Shown: one piece after another, positions 21,301 through 31,369 of the stretch
How the letters are laid out: the number at the start of each line of letters is the position of its first letter
How positions within the stretch are numbered: the first letter of the stretch is position 1
Assembly: GCA_963693285.1 (NCBI GenBank)
Contig: OY848919.1
Span: 2,919,827-2,983,826, forward strand
DNA: 64,000 nucleotides
Direction: 5' to 3'
From: Xestospongia muta
Lineage: Eukaryota > Porifera > Demospongiae > Haplosclerida > Petrosiidae
Notes under the pieces: model-generated
Seen by the model: the letters and a program-made list of their open reading frames with translations, nothing else
Databases searched by the model: none
Told to the model about the DNA's origin: nothing
Made by a program: the position numbers and the translations under genes

Positions 21301-22160
21301 AAATATGATTCAGCTATATGCACTGACACCTGACCACTATTCTGTTGTGTGTAAAGTATTGTTAGTCCAGCTGCATTGACAATAGGATAATAATTACCAG
21401 ACAATGATGAATGTTTGTTATAATATGTATTAGTGATACAGGAATGAGTATTGTAATCCCAGTTATAAGAGAAAAAGGCATTTTTGATAACTACGTCAAT
21501 GATAGTAATAGAGTTATTAGTATCCATAAAATGAAGAAGAAAGCCACTTCCAATACTCTGGTTGATATGTTGGTACACTTCAAAACTATATGATGAATTA
21601 GACATACTAACAGTATCAATAGTGGAGTTATATAAATTTATACCAATCATAGCAAACCCATATGAGTAGTAGATGTTAACTTGAGTTATATTGACCTGAC
21701 AGTGAACAAAGACTAAGGTAGCAGCATGAAATGAAGTGTAATACAGAGTTGAACTATTGAAGTAGTCAGTAATTGTAGCATCTTGTATGGTAGTAAGATA
21801 TGTACCACAATTCTTGAACACCAATTGTTTAAGAGTCACTTGAGAGTTGAAGAAAACCAGACCTCTTCTAGACTGAGGAGGAACATCTGATGTGTCATTA
21901 TGAACACATGTTATAGTTGCCCATTCTGTAGGAGAATCACTGTATATGTCAATCTTAGTAGTTTGGTTACTTTTTACTTGACAGAAGATACCACGTGAGA
22001 GGGTAAAATTGACAGAGCTGTTTAATGAGAACACAAGATATTGAGAGGACCATGTTGTGTTACATAAGTACTGCTCTAAATCTGATGATGAGTTAACTCG
22101 ATGTGTTTTACAACTGCTAACTAGAAACAATAATACCAGAATAGTTGACAGTAAAGACAT
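18354..22160 (-). CDS. G3: intact beta-helix/Cys-rich multi-pass membrane protein, type B
   Basis: A 1268-aa intronless protein opening with the same MSLLSTILVLLFLVSSC signal peptide as type A. The upstream in-frame extension is absent, because one T is missing from the T-run before the ATG, which supports the inner start for the whole family. Type B features are VFFNSQVTLKQLVFKNC near the N-terminus, lack of the FQEEESVLQD insertion near residue 225, and the cassette LKPSTETKAYYEKY near residue 590. The Cys-rich module uses CPLGYCDNN rather than CPIGYCNSN. About nine hydrophobic segments and the CSEFREPVLGHSD tail are present. It differs from G9 at only seven residues. Confidence 0.88.
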   Translation of the reverse strand: MSLLSTILVLLFLVSSCKTHRVNSSSDLEQYLCNTTWSSQYLVFSLNSSVNFTLSRGIFCQVKSNQTTKIDIYSDSPTEWATITCVHNDTSDVPPQSRRGLVFFNSQVTLKQLVFKNCGTYLTTIQDATITDYFNSSTLYYTSFHAATLVFVHCQVNITQVNIYYSYGFAMIGINLYNSTIDTVSMSNSSYSFEVYQHINQSIGSGFLLHFMDTNNSITIIDVVIKNAFFSYNWDYNTHSCITNTYYNKHSSLSGNYYPIVNAAGLTILYTQQNSGQVSVHIAESYFVQNYGSFAGGMFVLQYNTITVTNTTITNTVFSHNILVEDCHGAAIVFYWYSLNISTNQEHFTPLHLINTSFLKHQGISQWSESSIDYGAVYIGIVNPGFVQIQIVFTCCKFKENYVTNTGACLYATVYQFADNKGNVSIKLDSTIALRNSQYTEFPFVSSEGIFYFHKISKVDITGTSNFSNNYGSVISSKNSNVYLSGNLTFNNNHAMSGPAIRLVGNCQLYFMSGVIAKFTDNWAQLMGGAIYANSAESNDKCVIQIDSNVSKIVFTNNEAKRAGSSLYAKPIYSCYNNNNMEYLKPSTETKAYYEKYFNFTNTKLNTTLLQLSTIPQGFSEGAGIQIPRKVYPGQEIYYCISAIDAIGRKVYSTIAIDIVRNHSQTNIPKTTKVWLSFDDQEQMIQEGIKCTVIGVTVHTNEKVNIIDAMIVFSQYSQAEIKTEILKIHLCPLGFVLNVTAGVCTLSQSFKNLQKHGGISVTIKANSSSQLITRPSITNNWAGKMENINGDLGVSPTCPLGYCDNNQTLLYFYSGDLPSKQSFKLSDGITDYHPPLCLYQREGILCGRCSEGLSVVFGSTECHHCSNTWITTFTIYLVAGPLFIYLLFSLRLTLTTGTLNGFIFYVQAANCGLIDVLRVHYYNSSTKQLSDLSIFILTILNLEPSIPLCFYNGMTELSKTGLKFSLPLYYLTIVVVLIMLCRFSPRLSNKIAHSSVQVLATVVHLSFSSLLIQLINVMTYAEVYTSNDVHRVWYFDGNVKYGGHSHRILMIVTLIVVLCLVLPYVLLLLFAKPLRPLACTNKYLRPLLEAIHAPYKEGKQYWFTLRLLLLCAMYGTYAKYRATNISIIYITTSPMLVIFLLLQAYIKPFKNTLINILDCWLMMNLTFLYLTTWYFILENKSVIANLFCISSVILTLITFIIVIVYHVVMVTGKVNILKEWIEYKYEKVCCRRIKILSSHTYNRQLPLSNDSYYGACSEFREPVLGHSD

Positions 22161-22235
22161 TTTAAAAAGAGTTAGACTAAACTAAATAACACAAGAATTA
22201 ACTCAAGTATTGATAGTATTGTTGTTTTTGTTAAT

Positions 22236-22241
22236 CTTATA
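22236..22241 (-). promoter_or_regulatory. TATA-like box of G3
   Basis: TATAAG in the context TTTTTATAAGATTAAC, 76 bp upstream of the ATG, aligned with the box of type A genes although surrounding bases differ. Confidence 0.45.
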
Positions 22242-22324
22242 AAAACTGATATTGTTATTATAATTAAAATGTAAAGTAGATATAATTAGATATCTTGATA
22301 TGCAAGTTAACATTTTATTTTCCA

Positions 22325-22438
22325 CAAAATGATTCAGTTATATGAACTGATTAAATGAACTGATTATAGTAACTACTCTGTTGTGTGTAGACTACTATTA
22401 GTCTTGTTGTATTGACAATTGGATTAAAAACTAATGAG
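22325..22438 (-). pseudogene. Short relic of the ectodomain coding region
   Basis: About 114 bp resembling the codons for the SVHITE...LTILYTQQ...NAAGL stretch of the beta-helix, shown by gattcagttatatgaactg, ctctgttgtgtgtagac and ttgacaattggatta. It is full of indels. It recurs 5' of G7 (47706) and G9 (62285). Confidence 0.6.
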
Positions 22439-23968
22439 AGGAGTAATGACAGCATTGACATAGTCACTTGTAAGCCATTACTGAAACAGTACATTATTAT
22501 GTATAGGGAATTAACTAAGAGTCTGTTGATTGTTTGCTACATACGCCATTAGTCATGTTTTGACAAGTAACCCTGTGAAATAACATTGAAAGTTATTTCT
22601 TTAATTAATGTAAACAACTCTGTATTTGCTTAGATTATGTTAGAGCATATCACAATAATTTTTTAATAAGTGAATCATTATTACATACAAGTGTCCAATG
22701 TCCATGTTTTCCAAAATTGAAAGTTATTTTAAAGCTGTTGTATTTGTGCAATTTAACTTGCTTGGGAAAATGATGAAAATATTCGAATACACTCAATAAC
22801 AGATTAATTATTGCTTCATGCAAATGTATAATGAAAAAAAGCTATTTTGTAAGTATATTAGATTGTTAGCTACATTGAGAACAAAATAATCTACATTTGA
22901 ACAACATTGAAAGTAATTGTCAGTTGGTATACATTGCTATATTTACTTTTTATACCTTATTTGGGCAAAAACCTGTAAATAAAGTCATAAACATGCCATG
23001 TTTTTCTATAAGCATTTATAGTTATCATAGCAGACAAAACAACATATGCAACAGATCATGAAGTTAATACTATTGAGATACATACAGTACAGTAATAGTA
23101 AGATATAGAACATGTACAGAAATTTTAATTCAGTTATCTATAACATGCTTTCTAAACTATGAACATAAACCAATGAACCATTAATATAATATGTATAAAG
23201 TATTATTCAGTTATTTCTTATAGTGATATATTATCAGTAATATATGGTTTTTGTCTGATACTATAAATTTGTCTATAATAACATGACTTCATTTCTCAAA
23301 GTACGGGTTTTATACGTTAGCTTTAAAATTACTTTCAATGTTATTTCAAAATGAGACATGCACTATGTTACATCATAAATGTTTTTGTAAACATGGACAA
23401 GGGAAATTTTGTGATATATACAGAAAAATAATCAGTCAATCTTGGTAAAACAGTGTATTATTGAGTGTATTACTATTCAGCAAGAATATTTTGGAAATAC
23501 TATGGACTACTTTCAATACTATATCACAGTCAGCATGCATATGTACTAGTATATTAGTATATAGCAATAATTCACTGTAAGACATAGTTGATTAATACTT
23601 TGCTCATAAATCAATGGTTTGTTGGCTATGCTATAGTTTAAAGAGCATATCATAGTTGAATGAACAGTCTTCTATATCTTACCATTACTGTATTGTATGT
23701 AACAGTATATGTATATGTACTAGTATACTCTGCATATACCACCTGCACTGTTAATGAGATAATTATTACCACTATAGTATCTATATTATTAAAACTATAG
23801 TTAGGAAGTCTTTATAATTGATAGAACCTACATGTAGAGGAGCTGTAAATTCAGTGGTTTATATCTTAGTAACACCTCACTCTACAATATAATTACAAAG
23901 ATAATATGCTCACATTGATAATTGTGGATATCTTAATATGCGTGTATTGTTATTAGTACAATATAATA
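22439..23968. repeat. Spacer between G3 and pseudogene 2, no gene
   Basis: Same spacer type as 1-1336. It holds a fold-back element at 22714-23340 with a complete left arm and a right arm reduced to 23236-23302 and its outer end. Confidence 0.7.
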
Positions 23969-25029
23969 TTACAATTCCTGATATATGTTTGATAATAAAA
24001 TACCAAGTGGTGAGATAGAGAAATGTCAAGTTCATCATTAACCAACAATCGAGAATGCTGACTAACGTATTCTTAAATGGTTTGATATAAGCTTGAAGGA
24101 CAAGAAATATCACCAACATTGGACTTCTTGTAATATAAAGTATATATGCATTGGTAGCTCTATATTTGGCATATATGCCATACATAGCACATAGTAAGAG
24201 AAGATGCAATAAAAACCAGTATTGTTTACCTTATTTTATTTAAAGTTGTACAACAGTAACTAGTACTTGAACTGAAGAGTGAGCCATTCTGTTCGAAAAT
24301 ATTTTTGAAAAATAGCATAGGATAATAAGGACAATGACAATTGTCAAGTAGTATAGTGGGAAAGAAAAATTAAGACCAGTTTTTAATAACTCAGTCATCC
24401 CATTGTAAAAGCATTAAGGAATGCCGAGCTTAAGATTTAAAATACTAAGTATAAAAATAGACAAGCCTGACAATTGTTCAATTGAAGAGTTATAGTAATG
24501 AAGTCTTAAAACATCAATTAGACCACAATTAGCAGCCTGAATATAGAATATAATTCATTGAGTGTACCAGCTGTTAATGTAAGTCTGAGAGCATATAGCA
24601 AGTAAATGAGAAGAGGACCAGTTACTAGATAAATACTTATTGTTGCTATCCATGCATTACTACAGTGATGACATTTTGTAGATCCAAATACCACACTTAA
24701 TCCCTCACTACATCTACCACATAATGTTCCTTCACGTTGATATAAACACAATGGTGGATGATAGTCAGTGATACCATCTGACAGTTTAAACCTTTCATTA
24801 GATGATAAGTCACCACTGTAGAAATAGAGTAGTGTCTGATTACTATCACAATATCCTAGTGGACATGTTGGTGACACTCCGAGGTTTCCATTTTTATTTA
24901 CCATTTTTCCTGTCTAAGAATTTGTATATGATGGCCTTATTGTAACTGGCTACTTAAGTTAGCTTTAATTGTAACTGAAATGCCTCCATGTTTTTGTAAT
25001 TCATAAATGATTTTGTAAAAGTACAAACC
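23969..25029 (-). pseudogene. Truncated receptor-family pseudogene 2
   Basis: Same truncated structure as pseudogene 1: Cys-rich module and first membrane segment (24518-24904), later membrane segments (23910-24209 frame), and the shared internal deletion at about 24233-24246, where some 278 bp of G4 correspond to 14 bp. The one-base loss of pseudogene 1 is absent. Instead a base is missing near 24553 (attcattgag for attccattgag), shifting the frame after LTAGTLN. The ectodomain, final membrane segment and tail are gone. Homology ends near 25029, within the region before the Cys module. Confidence 0.85.
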
Positions 25030-25292
25030 TGAATTATTATATTATATTAACAATAATTATGTAAGCCATATTCTGTAACAGTTCTAATATTTTTACTAAA
25101 TCATCAAGTTTAAAAATTGTCTTAATAACAAATCTTGTATACAAAAGTTAAAACATTATTGTATTTTTACTAAATAAGCTGTATCAAAGACAAAAGTGTT
25201 CGAAAGGACACTATAACTAACAAATAAATCTACCAGTGCAAATTGTTATCTATGTTATTAAAAGACAGAGAAACAACACTACAACTGTTCAT

Positions 25293-28200
25293 TCAATCAC
25301 TGTGATCTAGGACAGGCTCTCTAAATTCTGAGCATGTGCCATAAAATGAAGCGTGTGAAACAGGTAATTGTCGGTTATATGTGTGTGAAGATAATGTCTT
25401 CATTCGCCAATGACAAATTTTCTCATATTTGTCTCCAATCCATTCTTTGAGGGTGTTCACATTTCCTGTAACCAAGACAACATGATATACTATGACAATA
25501 ATAAATGTGATAAATGTCAGGAAGACAGAAGAGATGCAAAAGAGTTTTCCAATCCCTGATTTTTCTTCAAGAATAAAATACCAAGTAGTGAGATAGAGAA
25601 ATATCAAGTTCATCATTAACCAACAATCCAGAATATTGACTAATGTATTCTTAAATGGTTTGATATAAGCTTGAAGGAGAAGAAATATCACTAACATTGG
25701 ACTTGTTGTAGTATAGATTATATATCCATTGGTAGCTCTATATTTGGCATATATGCCATACATAGCACATAGTAAGAGAAGACGCAGTGTAAACCAGTAT
25801 TGTTTACCTTCCTTATAAGGAGCATGAATAGCTTCTAGAAGAGGTCGTAAGTACTTGTTGGTACATGCTAGTGGTCTAAGTGGTTTAGCAAAGAGAAGTA
25901 GGAGCATATATGGTAAAAGTAGACCAGGGACTACTATCAAAGTCACTATCACTAGTGCATAATGGGAGTGTCCTCCATATTTAACATTGCCATCAAAGAA
26001 CCAAACACGATGTACATCATTGGATGTGTAGACCTCAGCATAAGCCATTACATTGATTAATTGAATAAGCAGATTTGAAAAAGAAAGGTGTACAACAGTA
26101 ACTAGTACTTGAACTGAGGAGTGAGCTATTCTGTTGGAAAGCCTTGGTGAAAAACGACATAGGATAATAAGGACAACAACAATTGTTAGGTAGTATAGTG
26201 GGAAAGAAAAATTAAGACCAGTTTTTGATAGCTCTGTCATCCCATTGTAAAAACATAGAGAAATGCCTGGCCTGAGATTTAAAACATCAAGTATAAAAAT
26301 GGCTACGCTTGACAATCGTTCGATTGAAGAGTTATAGTATTGAATTCTTAAGAAGTCAATAAGACCACAATTAGCTGCCTGAGCATAGAATATAATTCCA
26401 TTGAGTGTACCAGCTGTTAATGTGAGTCTTAGAGTATATAACAGGTAAATGAGGAGAGAACCAGTAACTAGATAAATACCTATTGATGCTATCCAAGCAT
26501 TACTACAGTGATGACATTCTGTAGACCCAAATACCACACTTAATCCCTCACTACATCTACCACATAATGTTCCTTCACGTTGATATAAACACAATGGTGG
26601 ATGATAGTCAGTGATACCATCTGACAGTGTAAAGCTTTCATTAGATGATAAATTACCACTGTAGAAGTAAGGTAGTGTGTAATTACTATTACAGTATCCA
26701 ATTGGACAAGTTAAAGATATACCAAATTGTGTCTTTGTTTTGTTGTCATATTCTATTGTTCCTGCCCAACAGTTAAATGTGAAAAGTCTTGTTATTGTTT
26801 GACTACTCACATTACCAATAATAGGGACCTTAAGTTGTTGATGTTTTCTGAAGTTATCAAATGAAGATGAAAGTTCGCAGACTCCTGTTATCTTATTCAA
26901 ATCAAATCCTAGTGGACATGGATAAATTTTGACATTTTTTTTTAGACTTGTTAGTTGTGTGTGTAGAGAGAATACAATTATTCCATCTATAATATTGAAT
27001 TGATCATTTGTATGAACAGTCACACTAATGGTGGTACAATTTGTACCTTCTTGAATCAGTTGTTCTTGGTCATCATAAGACAACCAGACTTTTGTTGTTT
27101 TAGGAATATAAGGCTGGGAATAATTTCGAACAATATCAATTGCTATGGTAGAATAAACATTTCTGCTAAGAGCATCAATAGCTAAAATGCAGTAATAAGT
27201 TGTCTGTCCTGGAAAAATTAGACGAGGTGCTGTTCCAATATATTCTTTTAGACTCTGTGGTATTGTTGAAAAATGAAGCAAAGTAGTGTTAGAAATATTA
27301 TTTATATAGGTGAAGTATTGGTTATAATATGTCATTGATTCATTAAGAGTGTCAACATATTTTGAGTTGTTAATATAACATGAGAATATAGGCTGAGCAT
27401 ATATTGAACTACCAGCTCTTTTTGCTTCATTGTCTGAAAACACTATTTGATTAATATCAGCATCAACTTGTATGACACATTTATCACGAGTCTTGGATCC
27501 TTCAGCATGTATAGCTCCTCCTACTAACTGAGCCCAATTATTAGTAAACGTTGCAATAACTTCACTCATAAAATAGAGTTGACAGTTACCTAATAGAAGA
27601 ATTGCAGGACCACTCATAGCATGATTATTATCAAATGTCAAATTACCAGATAGATAGATATTTGAGTCTTTAGAACTTATAACTGATCCATAATTGTTAC
27701 TGAAGTTAGAAATACCAGTGATGTCAACTTTATCAATTCTGTGGAAATAAAAAATACCTGCTGATGATACAAATGGGATTCCAGTATATTGAGAATTCTT
27801 TGTTGCAATAGTACTGTCCAATGTAATGGAGACATTACCTCTATTGTTAGCAAATATATAGACTGTAGCATATAAACATGCTCCTGTATTTGCAACATAA
27901 TTTTCTTGAAATTTACATTCATTAAAATGAATAGTTAGATGAACATGTCCAGGATTGACTATACCAATATAGACAGCTCCATAGTCCAGACTACTTTCTA
28001 TCCACTGGGAAATGCCTTCGTGTTTTATAAACGATGTGTTAGCAACGTAAAGTGGTGCAAAACTTTCTTGATTTCTAGATTCATTTGATGAATACCAATA
28101 AAACACAATAGCTGCTCCATGACAGGGCTTAAAGTTAATGTTATGATGGAATACTGTATTGGTAATGGTTGTGTTAGTGACAGCAAAGGTTTGATATTGT

Positions 28201-29126
28201 AAAACAAACATGCCTCCTGCAAAACTACCAACATTTTTAATAAAATATGTTTCAGTTATATGAACTGACACCTGACCACTATTCTGTTGTGTGTAGAGTA
28301 TTGTTAGTCCAGCTGCATTGACAATAGGATTGGTACCACCATAAGATAATGAATGTTTGTTATTGTAGGTATCGGTAATGCAAGAATAAGTGTTGTAATC
28401 AAAGTTATAAGAAAAAGAGGCATCTCTAATATGTATGTGAGAGTCCTGTAAAACATTTTCCATTTCTTGAAAACCATTGTTATTATCCATGTAATGAAGA
28501 AGAAGACCACTTCCAATACTCTGGTTGATATGTTGGTATACATTAACACTATATGATGAATTAGACATATTAACTCTACTAATACTAGAGTTATATAAAT
28601 TTATACCAATCATAGCAAACCCATATGAGTAGTAGATGTTAACTTGACTCATATTGACCTGACAATGAACAAAGACTAAGGTAGCAGCATGAGATGAAGT
28701 GTAATACAGAGATGAGTTTTTGAGGTAGTCAGTGATTGTATCATCTTGTATGGTAGTAAGATATGTACCACAATCATTAAATATCAATCGTTCTAGAGTC
28801 ACTGTAATGTTAAAGAAAGCCAGACCTCTTCTAGTAGACAGTAGAGAAACTTCTAATGTGTCATTATGAACACATGTTATATTTGCCCATTCTGTGGGAG
28901 AATTACTGTATATGTCGATCTTACTAGTCTGGTTACTTGTCACTTGACAGAAGATACCACGTGAGAGGGTAAAATTGACAGAGCTGTTTAACGAGAAAAC
29001 AAGGTGTTGAGAGGACCATGTTGTGTTACACAAGTACTGCTCTAATTCTGATGATGAGTTAACTTGATGTGTTTTACAACTGCTAACTAGAAACAATAAT
29101 ACCAGAATAGTTGACAGTAAAGACAT
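25293..29126 (-). CDS. G4: intact family member, type A
   Basis: A 1277-aa intronless protein; the preferred start is the second Met (29126), with the frame opening at 29183. Architecture is as described for G1, which it matches almost exactly in the Cys-rich module, membrane domain and tail (CSEFREPVLDHSD). It is mosaic: near residue 590 it carries VDTLNESMTYYNQYF, the cassette of G2 and G7, not the IKSPEEIMTFYKRHF of its close relative G1. Around residue 190 it has SSISRVNMSNSS, and an extra codon occurs in LEVSLLSTRRGL. Pseudogene 2 lies 3' of it, as pseudogene 1 does for G1. Confidence 0.88.
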   Translation of the reverse strand: MSLLSTILVLLFLVSSCKTHQVNSSSELEQYLCNTTWSSQHLVFSLNSSVNFTLSRGIFCQVTSNQTSKIDIYSNSPTEWANITCVHNDTLEVSLLSTRRGLAFFNITVTLERLIFNDCGTYLTTIQDDTITDYLKNSSLYYTSSHAATLVFVHCQVNMSQVNIYYSYGFAMIGINLYNSSISRVNMSNSSYSVNVYQHINQSIGSGLLLHYMDNNNGFQEMENVLQDSHIHIRDASFSYNFDYNTYSCITDTYNNKHSLSYGGTNPIVNAAGLTILYTQQNSGQVSVHITETYFIKNVGSFAGGMFVLQYQTFAVTNTTITNTVFHHNINFKPCHGAAIVFYWYSSNESRNQESFAPLYVANTSFIKHEGISQWIESSLDYGAVYIGIVNPGHVHLTIHFNECKFQENYVANTGACLYATVYIFANNRGNVSITLDSTIATKNSQYTGIPFVSSAGIFYFHRIDKVDITGISNFSNNYGSVISSKDSNIYLSGNLTFDNNHAMSGPAILLLGNCQLYFMSEVIATFTNNWAQLVGGAIHAEGSKTRDKCVIQVDADINQIVFSDNEAKRAGSSIYAQPIFSCYINNSKYVDTLNESMTYYNQYFTYINNISNTTLLHFSTIPQSLKEYIGTAPRLIFPGQTTYYCILAIDALSRNVYSTIAIDIVRNYSQPYIPKTTKVWLSYDDQEQLIQEGTNCTTISVTVHTNDQFNIIDGIIVFSLHTQLTSLKKNVKIYPCPLGFDLNKITGVCELSSSFDNFRKHQQLKVPIIGNVSSQTITRLFTFNCWAGTIEYDNKTKTQFGISLTCPIGYCNSNYTLPYFYSGNLSSNESFTLSDGITDYHPPLCLYQREGTLCGRCSEGLSVVFGSTECHHCSNAWIASIGIYLVTGSLLIYLLYTLRLTLTAGTLNGIIFYAQAANCGLIDFLRIQYYNSSIERLSSVAIFILDVLNLRPGISLCFYNGMTELSKTGLNFSFPLYYLTIVVVLIILCRFSPRLSNRIAHSSVQVLVTVVHLSFSNLLIQLINVMAYAEVYTSNDVHRVWFFDGNVKYGGHSHYALVIVTLIVVPGLLLPYMLLLLFAKPLRPLACTNKYLRPLLEAIHAPYKEGKQYWFTLRLLLLCAMYGIYAKYRATNGYIIYTTTSPMLVIFLLLQAYIKPFKNTLVNILDCWLMMNLIFLYLTTWYFILEEKSGIGKLFCISSVFLTFITFIIVIVYHVVLVTGNVNTLKEWIGDKYEKICHWRMKTLSSHTYNRQLPVSHASFYGTCSEFREPVLDHSD

Positions 29127-29197
29127 TTTAAAAAAGAGTTTGACTGAACTAAATATCACAGAAACTAACTTAAATATTAACATTGTTTTTTGTTATC

Positions 29198-29203
29198 CTT
29201 ATA
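29198..29203 (-). promoter_or_regulatory. TATA-like box of G4
   Basis: TATAAG, 72 bp upstream of the preferred ATG at 29126, in the type A context. Confidence 0.45.
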
Positions 29204-29296
29204 ACATGCTATTGTTATTAAAATGAAATTGTTATATCAGTTAAATTGAAAGTAAACTAGATATATTTAGATATCCAGATGGTATAAGTTAGCATT

Positions 29297-29518
29297 TCAT
29301 TTTTTCCCAAATTCAATCATTACTATACTGCTGGAAGTAGCTTTCCATGCTAAACCAGCAGTGTATGGATAGATGACCAATGATGAAACATTGTAAGATG
29401 GTGTGATCACTACATTTAAAGTAACTACTATATGTATTCTAGAGATGAACTGACATGTTGAACTACATTTATATACACTGCACTTAATTTGATTCCAGTA
29501 CTGTACATAGCTTAACAA
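29297..29518 (-). other. Recurrent 73-codon small ORF 5' of G4
   Basis: Third copy. Both ends differ from the G1 copy: it begins MLSYVQYWNQ and ends IEFGKK because of small indels. The drift suggests weak or no coding constraint. Confidence 0.18.
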
Positions 29519-30194
29519 GAATATGTTTTTAAGAAGTGAATCATAATTACTCGTAAAAAATGAATACTTTATATATTTCTGTGATTGTTATTATAATTTA
29601 GTTATTGTACACAGCAAACAAAGACAATCTAACTTACTCACAAGTAATACACAATTATTTAAACTTCTTACTGGATAACACCCAAGTCTTAAACATTTCA
29701 GGTCATTTCAAATGCTAATGATGACTTTCTTTTCAGTTTTGCAAAGAAGCTTGCAGTCAGATGTTAACGTATAAACTGTGATTGTTTGTAAAAGTGTTTG
29801 TTTTTTGAAACAACACTGAAAATATTGTTAAAGGTTTTGTATACAACATAGCTTGTCTTCAGAAATTAGAATATATTATGATTTAGTATATTCTAATATA
29901 CTGACATGTTTGAACTCATATATGTACTGTACTTAAATTGATAGTACAATACCAGTACCATAGATACCATAGCAAGAATATGTTTTTAAGAAGTGAAACA
30001 TAATTGTTTATACATAAATAAAATACTTAACATATTTCTGTGATAGTTATTATAATCTAGTTATTGTAGACAGCAAACAAAGCCAATCAAATTTACTCAA
30101 GTAATACATAGTTTTTAAAACTTCTACTGGATAATAATTAATAGACCCAAGTCTTAAATATTTCAACTAATTTCAAGAAGTGTTAATGATGAAA
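29448..30194. repeat. Direct repeat pair, period about 450 bp
   Basis: Copies at 29448-29724 and 29899-30194, homologous to the pairs 5' of G1, G2 and G8. The first copy has lost a few bases (ggataacacccaagtc). Confidence 0.7.
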
Positions 30195-30202
30195 AAATAA
30201 AG

Positions 30203-31369
30203 TTGAAAGTTATTTTAAAGCTGTTGTATCTATGCAATTTAACTTGTCTTGGGAAAACAATGAAAACATTAGAATACACTTAGTTTGGTTTAGTTTGGTT
30301 AGTTTAACTTAGTTTGGGCAAACATTTAGCTTTGTTTTAAAAAGTGTATGACAAATTATCATAGTTTGTTGTAAATGATGAAAGTATGTCTCAGTATACT
30401 TTACTTAAAATGTTCTTTGTTAGATACAATAACAGATTAATTATTACTTCATACAAATATATAATGAACTAAAAAGACATTATATACCTTATAAGTACAA
30501 TATATTGTTAGCTACATTGACAACTAAGTGATCTACATTGGAACAACATTGAAAGCAATTGTCAGTTGTGTATATGCAATATTGTATTTAATTGTTATAC
30601 CTTATTTGGGCAATAATCTGTAAATAAAGTCGTAAACATGCAATGTTTTTCTACACAGTTATCATAGTAACAGACAAAAATCCATATACAACAGATCATG
30701 AAGTTAATACTATTGAGTTACATAGATAGCAAGATATAAAAGATGTACACCAATTATTGTTCAGTCATCTATGACATGCTCTCTAAACTATGAACATAAG
30801 TCAATGAACCATTAATATATGTAGAAAGTATTAGTCAGCTATTTCTTATAATAAATCATCACTATACAAATGTTTATTCAAATACTTAGATAATTTTATC
30901 TTTCATAACACATCAGAGTCATTCATGTATTAACTTCGTGATCAGTTATATATGGTTTTTGTTTGCTACTATCAATGTGTGTACAATAACATGATTTTAT
31001 TTCTAACAATACAGATTTTTTGCCCAAATAAAGTAAAAAGTAAATACAATATTGCATATACACAACTGATAATTGTTTTCAATGTTGATCCAAAAGTAGA
31101 TTGCTTAGTTGTCAACGTAGCTAACAATATATTGTACTTATATTTAATATCTTTTTAGTTCATTATATATTTGTATGAAGTAATAACTAATCTGCTATTG
31201 TATCTACCAAAGAACATTTTTGGTCAAATATACTGAGGCATACTTTTATAATTTACAACAAACTAAGATACTTTGTCATACACTTCTCAAAGTACATTTT
31301 TAAACTTTTAGTCATCATTTTCTAAAGACAAGCTAAGTTGTTTATGTTAGCTTTAAAATTACTTTCAAT
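30203..31369. repeat. Large fold-back element, second complete copy
   Basis: Left arm 30203-30710 and right arm 30928-31369 are imperfect reverse complements around a 217-bp loop; the inner ends are gatcatgaagttaatac and gtattaacttcgtgatc. It is close in sequence to the copy at 7590-8756. Confidence 0.75.

Larger units (their letters stand above)
15512..23968. repeat. Segmental duplication, left copy (G2 5' flank, F1, G3, spacer)
   Basis: Collinear with 54369-63936. The offset is about 38,836-38,857 before 18074 and about 39,960-39,968 after it, the difference being one 1,124-bp deletion in this copy at 18074/18075. It includes the orphan exon-like fragment, G3, the gene relic and the degraded fold-back element. 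Confidence 0.85.
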
